Assembly (NCBI GenBank): GCA_026214975.1
Contig: JAOBSW010000896.1
Location: 1 to 64,000, forward strand
Length of the DNA stretch: 64,000 nt
Source: Gentiana macrophylla
Lineage: Eukaryota > Streptophyta > Magnoliopsida > Gentianales > Gentianaceae
Direction: 5' to 3'
Shown here in pieces: positions 57,089 through 64,000 of this stretch (positions are counted from its first letter, which is position 1; every line of letters starts with the position of its first letter). The translations under genes were made by a program, and so were the position numbers. The notes under the pieces are model-generated. The model was not told where the DNA came from and ran no database searches. It worked only from the letters and a program-made list of their open reading frames with translations.

Positions 57089-58476
57089 GTACGCTACACG
57101 AATTTCAGCAGCCAAACTCGAGCTAGACAAAAGAGAAAGGAAGCTCGAGAGAATACTGTTAGGCTGGCGGACGACGTGATTTTGCACGAAGGAGATCACA
57201 GCGAGAGGGAAGAAGAGATTCCACATTTGGAAGATACAGTAATCGACATGGCACAGAACGGACAAAATGGACAAAATATAGCAGGAGTTGTTGTACAAGA
57301 AGATAGGAGAATGCTACAGAGCTATGCAATGCCGACGATCGAGCAATTCATGCCATCAATTGTTCAGCCAGAGAATGCGGCTGAGGTATTTTACCCAAAA
57401 CCAAATGTGATAAAAATGGTGACTAATTACTCCACTTTTCATGGAGTAATGAATGAAGATCCTAGTGTACACGTCACCAACTTTCTGGAGATAGTCAGCA
57501 CGGTCAAGCCAGCAGGAGTACCTAAAGACAAGATTAAGCTAAAATTGTTCCCATTCACTCGACGGACAAAGCGAAGATATGGTTATTGTATCTAGCACCT
57601 GTGGTCGATCCAAACTTGGAACGATCTGTTGCAAAAGTTTATGAACAAATCTCGCCCCCTGGGAAGTCAATACAGATGAGACAAGACATTATGCATTTCA
57701 AGCTGAAACCCATTGAAACCTTTGAAGAAGCTTAGGAAAGATTTAAGGAAGCACAGAGGAGATGCCCTCACCATGATATCACTTTGCCCGTACGAATGCA
57801 TAGTTTATATCACGGATTAAGGCGAAGTGAACAAATGAGAGTTGATGCATCGAGAAACGGATGTTTTGCATTGCTATCACCTGAAGAAGCCGAAGAAAAG
57901 TTGGATCAAATAGCATTTACAAGTCAATGGGGAATGCATCAAGTTGAAACCGCCAAAGTAGCTGAAGGCGTATTTGGAGAAGATACTTCTCAAAAGATCT
58001 TATACCAGCTAATGGCAATGAATGATAAGATAGATGGCATGTAAGATCGCATTGCCAAGGTTGAGAAAGTACAAGATATCGAAGCAACCAACACTGAAGA
58101 TGTGAACTATATAGGGAGGCAAGGAAATCCTTATGGAGGCGGATATCGCCCAGGCTCTCATGACCACCCTGGTTTTAGACTAAGAGACCCTACCGAGGGC
58201 TTTTGACAAAGTGATTATAACGGTGGAGAGAGACCAAGACAAACTGGCGGATTCATGCCTCAATTCAAGAAGTCCGGTGGTTGGGAAGCAGCCATGGCTA
58301 AAATGACTGAGCTGAATACAAACTTCACCACATATTGTCAGAAGAATGATACAAGACTAACCAATCAAAAAGCCTTAAGGCGAGAATGCATGCACGCACC
58401 AGTGCAAGCGGATCGCATGAGAACAAGTGTCGATCCGTCCTCCGGAAGGATTACCAAGTATCACCGAAAAACCTGA
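57089..58476 (+). pseudogene. gag: gag of element I (Athila/Tat-like)
   Basis: Open from about 57089 to 57595, then frame-shifted pieces at 57600-58044 and 58050-58476. The typical Gypsy gag core is visible: VTNFLEIVSTVKPAGVPKDK (about 57472), RQDIMHFKLKPIETFEEA (about 57680, followed by a stop), ERFKEAQRRCPHHDITLP and HSLYHGLRRSEQMRVDA (about 57800). A glycine-rich stretch (GGGYRPGSHDHPG) follows near 58135. It would form the particle shell. At least three stops or shifts. Confidence 0.75.
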
Positions 58477-58729
58477 AGGACGTGAATGAAATCATGACTA
58501 GAAGCGGAAAGAGCTATGCGGACCGATTATACCAAGCTGCCCGGGAAGGATCGTAAAGCGATCAACAAAGCAGAACAGTAGAATCTCGAGAAAAGAGGGC
58601 GGTAAGGCGGACACTACTCCGGTAAACCGAGAGTCCGAAAATTCGATGAGACAAGGCATGAGCAGAGCAGATCGGCACAGGTAAGTCTTCACGAATTGTA
58701 ACTATTAATCCTGCTACTTTACCCTATCC

Positions 58730-59308
58730 CCCTAGAAAATATAAGCCGAATAATGATGATGCGCGTTACAAAAAGTTCATAGAAATGTTTAAGAAGTTGC
58801 AAGTGAATATACCTTTGGTAGAAGCTCTGGCCGGAATGCCAGAGTATGCGAATTTCTTGAAGGAAGAAATCTCTACCAAAAGTAAGTTGTTAGACCTTGA
58901 GACAATTAGCCTTAAAGAGGAATGCTCGGCAGTTTTGCAACGCAAACTGCCTCCTAAGTGTAAAGATCCTAGGAGCTTCCTTATAAAAAATGGTAAACCC
59001 TACCATTAAGGGTCCCCTCACCCCCGATCCCACAGGAAAGCGAGGAGAGGTTAATCAGGTAACCTAGTAGCTCCAACATGGGTTGCCTTTTCGACCACTG
59101 CACTGAAGGGTGCTATCAATCGGAAATCCACCCCATTACGGGAATCGAACCGCTGACCTCCAGCTTATAGTCCAGGCTGCACTACACACCCATGTCGCCA
59201 CCACTAGGCCATATCTAGGGGATTCCTGGGAGCTTCCTTATACCTTGCACGGTTGGACACTCAAGAATGCAAGTTTGGCAAGTAAATCCCCGACCTTTGA
59301 CTGAGTGA
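58730..59308 (+). pseudogene. gag-pol junction of element I, split by a SINE and truncated
   Basis: Piece 58785-59009 reads VEALAGMPEYANFLKEE and EECSAVLQRKLPPKCKDP, the conserved stretch just before the protease of Athila/Tat-like elements. The SINE at 58986-59224 interrupts it. After the SINE the coding resumes briefly (GSFLIPCTVG-like) and ends in a stop near 59301. Protease, RT, RNase H and integrase are absent. Within about 20 nt the 3' region begins, so element I is an internally deleted, pol-less copy. Confidence 0.72.
58968..59242 (-). mobile_element. tRNA-derived SINE in element I
   Basis: The 18 bp direct repeat cct(a/g)ggagcttccttata lies at 58968-58985 and 59225-59242 (one mismatch). 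The body, 58986-59224 (239 bp), reads on the minus strand: A box tggcctagtggtggcga at the start, B box ggttcgattcccg (about 59134-59146), and a T-run at its 3' end (aaaaaa on the plus strand at 58986). Poly(T)-ended tRNA-derived SINEs are a known plant type. It was inserted after the coding region formed, which dates it later than element I. Confidence 0.85.
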
Positions 59309-59309
59309 A

Positions 59310-59690
59310 GATCCGAAGGTAAGTCAAACTGGCGACTATAAACTCAGAACAATCTCTTGAACCCTTAGTTAGGATAAAAGTCAATAAAATTAACCGGATA
59401 AAATGCCGAGCTTTTTTTCATCCTACCGCACCCTTAGGCTTGAAACCGATGGATGTTGGGAAGGTTTTTTACTCGTTGTGGATTCTAGTGAAGTAGGTTA
59501 AGATCGAGTCAAAAATAACAAAAAGAAGGAGTAAGAACTAGTGATTTGAGGTCAGGATTGAGCAACAAGTTAATGTAAGGTGTGCAGGACAGGAACTGAG
59601 AAAATCTAGAGAAAAGTTGACCCCGGTAAATCAGCATATATCCCGGTTTACCGAGCTAGGTTTTGTCGATTTTTGCGTGCCAAAATTTAG
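59310..59690 (+). repeat. 3' region shared by elements H and I (copy 2)
   Basis: Starts aaggtaagt at 59316 and aligns with 49748 onward for about 180 bp. Includes ccccggtaaat and cccggtttaccgag (59621-59656), the inverted motif pair of this element. Confidence 0.75.
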
Positions 59691-59699
59691 ATTAGACCC

Positions 59700-61383
59700 T
59701 TTGAAGAGTGTCAAATTAACTATCATTTACTATGTGATTATACCCTGTTTATAACTCGTTTTATGTGTTTCCGGAGACATTTGATTGTATTTTGATGTAT
59801 TTTACACCTTGGTTATCATTTCGAGACCTAGGACGAAAAGTCCGGAAATCTCATTATTTTTCGGTGTTTTAATACATTCTCGGTAACCCTAGTGTCCTGT
59901 AGGGATTACGTGTGGTATTTATTGTGATTTTGTATAGGACATAGGTGTTCGAGATATCCAGAAGGCGAGATAAGAGGATTGAAACGTGTGCCCGAAGCTT
60001 AAACGTTCAACCAGATCAAAGCGTGTTGGTACTACAACCATAACTTCCATTGATCTGCATTTTGATCCACCTTAGAGGCATTTTCTGGGCTGTACATCTT
60101 CATTAAAGTTGTATACAATTGAGTGATCTTTCCAACGCATCTTGAATCACTCAAATCGGAGGTCTACAGACAAAGTTATGGCCGATTTACTGAGGATGTG
60201 TCAGCTAGGCGCGCGCCAAAGAAATGCTAGGCGCACGCCTGGCAGTTAAATTGGTCCAGAAGTTTCAGTCCATGTTTTCAGCATCCTAGGCATGCGCCTG
60301 CACTTTACTAGGTGCACGCCTAGCATTCAGAACTCATTAAATACTATAAATACCCCAATTTTGGATCTAGATTGAAAGAGCTTCTTCCCCAACTCGTTTT
60401 CTGCAACTTTTTCATCATTTTCATTAGTTTAGCTTAGTTTTTAGGTAGATTAGATTAGTTTAATTGTAGATTGTTGTAATCCGTAATCCGGAGGATCTCG
60501 GTGATAGCTTGACGCGTTATTGACGGGATTTCTTTCGGAAAATCTATTTTCTACTCGGTAATATCAATTTCCTTTCTTTTTCTTGCTTTCGATCTTGATT
60601 TTTGTAACCTTTATTGTTGATCCCTTTTATTTTGCTTATTATTAATGAGTAGGTAATCGTTTTTAGTCGAGTTATGTGATAGTCTTCGAAATCGAACCTT
60701 AGCTTGTTCATGTGGTGTTTTTGATTTTTGACTGTTGATTCTCGATGTTACCGTAGTTCTAGAACTTATGCTTATCATGTTTTTTAAATTGGCCATTTGA
60801 TAATCGTATCACACATATCGTCTTTAGACATGTATTTTGCAAGAGGATACAGGAACCGGGGTTCTAGGATCACCCTGTAAAACCGACTGAGTTGTTAAGA
60901 TTCGGTTTCATGTGTGAGGTTTTGTATCGACTTGTCGAGCGTTTCATTGATCGTAGACCGTGTGAGGTCAGTTAAATACGGTCAGCAGACTATTGAACCT
61001 GACATAGGAGGGTAGAATATTGAAATAATGTCTATACTCAGAGCCAGGAAACGACACCCTACATGACATCGAGAATGTTTAGGTGAATCAAGAATACCTC
61101 AGGACTTAGCTAGGGTTTGTGAGTATTAGATTGGATCATAGCTACGCTATCTCTTTTATATAGTTTTAAATCTTTCTTTTGTGTTTATTTAGTTAGTAGA
61201 ACCGGTGATCTGACAAATCACCACGTTTAATATTTGTGTTGACCTAAACTAGGAACAAGACTGACTTTGGTACTCCACCAGATTCCCTGTGGGATACGAC
61301 CTTGACTCACCATTTCTAGGCTACAGTTGACCCGGTACACTGCAGGTAAGATTGGACACTTAGAAAAGGCCGATCAAGCTTTC
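59700..61383 (+). repeat. LTR-like block L4, a further Athila/Tat-like LTR
   Basis: Starts near ttgaagagtgtcaaattaac and ends at a primer-binding site. The late part (ctgtgggatacgaccttgac, near 61290) is like the ends of L1 and L3. It has four ctaggc(g/a)(c/t)gcgcc-type motifs at 60205, 60227, 60286 and 60308. The low similarity to L3 suggests that it belongs to another subfamily and is not the 3' LTR of element I. The start is approximate. Confidence 0.6.
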
Positions 61384-61402
61384 TGGTGCAGTTTCTGGGG
61401 AA
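61384..61402 (+). promoter_or_regulatory. Diverged primer-binding site after L4
   Basis: tggtgcagtttctggggaa matches tggcgccgttgctggggac at 13 of 19 positions. The internal region that should follow is cut off by the LINE at 61416. Confidence 0.65.
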
Positions 61403-61765
61403 TCCGGTTGATATCTTTTTTTTTGGTTAAATGTAAATATATTAAACCAAGGTATGCAAAATACAAGAAATTACATCCTAATCAAAGGAGAGAGCTAGTC
61501 TAAAGCCTACAAAGTGTTGAGAGGAGGTTAGATTTGTTTATTCCAAGGTGCATAAGACCCCTGAGGTTATATGCATCAAGAAACAACAGCAACTAAACAC
61601 CTAACAACACACAAAAACTGCAAAAAGGGGTCATGTGAGAGCACAACCTACAGAGCCTATCCCAAGGTGTGTAGAGAAACAAAATAATCTCATACAACCA
61701 CCAACAAGCACCAAAAGAAAGCACAAAAGAAGTACCAAAACCTACAAATGTACAAAACCCTAACA

Positions 61766-62260
61766 TCATGGGGTAAAAGTGTACATAGGGAAGGCAGACT
61801 GCATTATATAGAAAAGATGAGTTTTAATACAATGCATTACATCAGCAGTCTTCATGAGAATACCCTCAAATCTTTTCTTGTTTCTCATGTGCCAAATCCA
61901 GTACACCACCACAGAAACAGAAGCAGCTCTGGCAACATTCCCATGAGAGGTACCCCTACACTTTCTCTGAATCCATCTAACTACCCCATGCACAGTCTCC
62001 AACCTCCTCTTTAATCCAAGCCACAGACTGATCTTTCCCCAAACCATATAAGAAATAGGACATTGGAAAAACAGATGTGAAGCAGATTCATTAACCAAAC
62101 CACACAAGGCACAAGTTTTATCTTCAAAATGAAGCCTGTCAGAGGTAAGTAGACAGTTCTTCATTGACAGCCAGAGCAAAAAACAATGCTTAGGGGTGGC
62201 CCTAAGATTCAAACATACTGCACCACCAAACAAGAGGACCATGCACTCTAAAGAAATCAT
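61766..62260 (-). pseudogene. LINE ORF2 C-terminal zinc-finger domain (zf-RVT)
   Basis: Open for 164 codons. The zinc-binding signature is TCALCGLVNESASHLFFQC (C-x2-C...H-x4-C type) at about residues 69-87, preceded by FLLWLSMKNCLLTSDRLHF. Plant L1 ORF2 proteins end with this domain. The join to the RT part (62260-62653) has several frame shifts. It ends MYTFTP-stop, about 350 nt before the tail. Confidence 0.82.
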
Positions 62261-62652
62261 AAGCCTTTCTAGGCAAAGCTTAGAACCGGCCAGATCAGAT
62301 CAAGCGGTGCCACAAAAATGAGTGATCCGGTACTAAGTAAGATCCTATCCTTGATTTTGAATAAAGCCTTGATCAGAAAGCGTAATCCCTGTGCTTGTAT
62401 CTATAATCCCAAAGGTCTACATCATTCAAATACTCTTCATCGATCCATTTCACCCAAAGACAGTCTTTCTAGCATTGAAAGTTCCAAAGAATTCTACAAA
62501 GAATGGCCGATTCCAAGCATTCAACTGAAAAACCCTAAGGCCACCCTCGGTCTTAGGTAAACAAACCTCCTTCCAACCCACCAAAGATTTTTCTGTTTGA
62601 GTCACAAGAACCCCCCCACGTAAATCTCCTACACATCCGATCCATTTTCATC

Positions 62653-64000
62653 TTAACACTTCCAATAATAGGGTAAATCCTCAACCGAAGCAAGATAAAC
62701 ACCTTGAATAACTGCAAGAATAAGTTGCAGTCTTCCAGCATAAGAAAGAGTATGGCCTTTCCAGTCACAAAAGTAGTTCCTTAAAGTAGTAAACAGAGGA
62801 TAATGGACCACATTCAATCTCACAGCACATAAAGGAATGCCAAGATACCTAATAGGAAGGACCCCAGCCTTTAAACCAGTAATATTCTTCATAGCATCAA
62901 TACCATCATCATCCAAACTTGCATAGAACAGTTCAGATTTAAGTAAATTAGCAACCAGACCAGAAGTCTCACCAAAAGTAGCTAAACACTTCATCAAAAG
63001 AGTGACAGAGAGGGGATCCCCCCTAGCAAACAGCATTAAGTCATCAGCAAAAGCCAAGTGATTGATCTGCAGATTATGGCAACCATAATGGAATTTGAAA
63101 TCAGCATCCTGTCCTAGTATTCTCAACATTCTGGAGAAATACTCCATACCAATAACAAAAAGGAAAGAAGACAAAGGATCCCCTTGTCTCAAACCTCTTT
63201 TCCCAGGAAAGAACCCTTTCATCTCACCATTAATAGACAGGGAGAAAGAAGTAGTGGAAACACACAGCATGATCCAGAGAAGAAACCTGTCTTGAAAGCC
63301 AAAACCTCTCAAAACAGACTCCAGAAAAGACCAATTAACAGAATCAAAAGCTTTTTTGATATCAACTTTTATCATACACCTAGGGGTACCCCTCTTGACA
63401 CCATAATGTCTAATCAACTCCTGACAGAGGAAAATGTTATCAGTCATAGCTCTGCCATCCACAAAACCAGTCTGTGCTTCATCAATAAGATCAGGAAGAC
63501 AAGTTGAAAGCCTAGAGGCCAAGATCTTAGAAATCACTTTGTATGTAACATTACAGCAAGATATAGGCCTATAATCACCAACCTTAGTAGCATGAGAAGA
63601 CTTAGGAATTAAAGCAATTACTACATGATTGATCTGCTTCAACAAAGCATCATTGTGGAAAAATTCCAACACAGCCTTAGTGAAATCTGCACCAACTATA
63701 TTCCAAGATTTTTTTAAAAAACCAGCAGAATATCCATCAGGACCAGGAGACTTATCATCAGAGAAAGAGAACAAGGCTTCCTTAACATCCAGGTCAGTAA
63801 CCTCTCTAATCAAGTGAGCTCCAGCAGCCCTAGAAACTTTAGGACCAGCATTGACAACATCAACATCTATAGGGACTGCAGGAGCCTCAGTACCAAGTAA
63901 GTCAGCATAAAATCTATAAAAGAATCCCCAAATTGTTCAAAAGAGGTAGTAAAAGAACCATCTTGGAGCATTACAGAAGATATATGCTTCCTAGCATTAT
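62653..64000 (-). pseudogene. LINE ORF2 reverse transcriptase domain
   Basis: Open from about 63915 to 62653. It contains the full set of non-LTR RT motifs: DDKSPGPDGYSAGF, VIALIPKSSHATKVGDYRPI, DIKKAFDSVNWSFLE, GLRQGDPLSSFLF, the catalytic LAFADDLMLFARGD, and RYLGIPL. A one-base shift near 63915 separates it from coding sequence that runs to the window edge (SVMLQDGSFTTSFEQFGDSF). After 62653 another shift follows. The RT core itself is intact over about 380 codons, so this copy is fairly young. Confidence 0.88.

Larger units (their letters stand above)
61416..64000 (-). mobile_element. L1-type LINE, 3' part, continues past the window
   Basis: A T-run at 61416 marks the poly(A) end on the minus strand. 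The 3' UTR is 61416-61765, the zinc-finger/RVT C-terminal domain 61766-62260, and the RT domain from 62653 to the window edge. The endonuclease and ORF1 would lie beyond 64000. It landed 13 nt after the L4 primer-binding site. No right flank is visible, so its length and target duplication are unknown. Confidence 0.88.

Noticed and set aside
59110..59215. tRNA gene on the minus strand
   Set aside because: It is the tRNA-like head of a SINE bounded by an 18 bp direct repeat; no acceptor stem partner is seen.
55430..61383. L3 and L4 as the two LTRs of one element
   Set aside because: Their similarity is limited to the family-wide terminal region; their repeated motifs and lengths differ, and L4 has its own primer-binding site.
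61748..62014. 88-codon plus-strand reading
   Set aside because: Antisense of the LINE C-terminal domain.

Overview
This window is plant nuclear DNA, most likely from a eudicot. It holds one host gene with plant-type GT-AG introns, a CYP72A-type cytochrome P450, surrounded by layers of plant retrotransposons: Ty1/Copia, Ty3/Gypsy of chromovirus and Athila/Tat-like type, an L1-type LINE, two tRNA-derived SINEs and a Stowaway-like MITE. I see no bacterial-type operons, CRISPR arrays, rRNA genes or stand-alone tRNA genes. The species cannot be named from the sequence.

Layout. (1) 1-18.5 kb is a nested stack. An old Copia (B, pieces 12082-12925 and 18005-18486) was hit by a larger Copia (A, pieces 1-453 and 9700-12081). 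A was then hit by a Tekay-like chromovirus (454-9699). B was hit separately by Copia C (12926-18004, TSD aagag, TA...CA termini). (2) 18.5-25.3 kb is the genic island: a promoter region, the six-exon CYP72A gene (20223-24462), a SINE in intron 3 and a tandem array of about 177 bp units in intron 5. (3) 25290-44711 is a long minus-strand Sirevirus/Maximus-like Copia (E, TSD gttat). It carries about 4 kb of extra coding sequence downstream of RNase H. A solo LTR (G, 33244-34724, TSD attca) sits in its pol region and a minus-strand Copia (F, 38215-43202, TSD taaac) sits in its right LTR. (4) 45.4-61.4 kb holds a MITE and several decayed Athila/Tat-like Gypsy pieces: LTR-like blocks with tRNA primer-binding sites at 48.14, 56.80 and 61.38 kb, a gag gene, a second ORF relic and two copies of a shared 3' region. 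It also holds a solo LTR of the E family (K, 50537-52241, TSD ctaaa) and a SINE inside the gag-pol sequence. (5) 61416-64000 is the 3' part of a minus-strand L1-type LINE that continues past the window.

The transposons are separate insertions, not one pathway. Target-site duplications fix the order of most nesting events. Only the P450 looks like a host gene. Its six exons give a 521-residue protein if one base is supplied at the exon 1/intron 1 border; as written, the canonical splice shifts the frame.

Three signals stand out. First, LTRs or UTRs of at least four different elements carry pairs or triplets of near-palindromic motifs spaced 20-22 nt, with a different motif in each element. 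Second, near-identical repeat copies differ almost only at CAG/CTG-containing spots, in blocks, which suggests either an assembly or base-calling effect at CHG sites or an unusual mutational process. Third, the Sirevirus-like elements carry long extra ORFs after RNase H.
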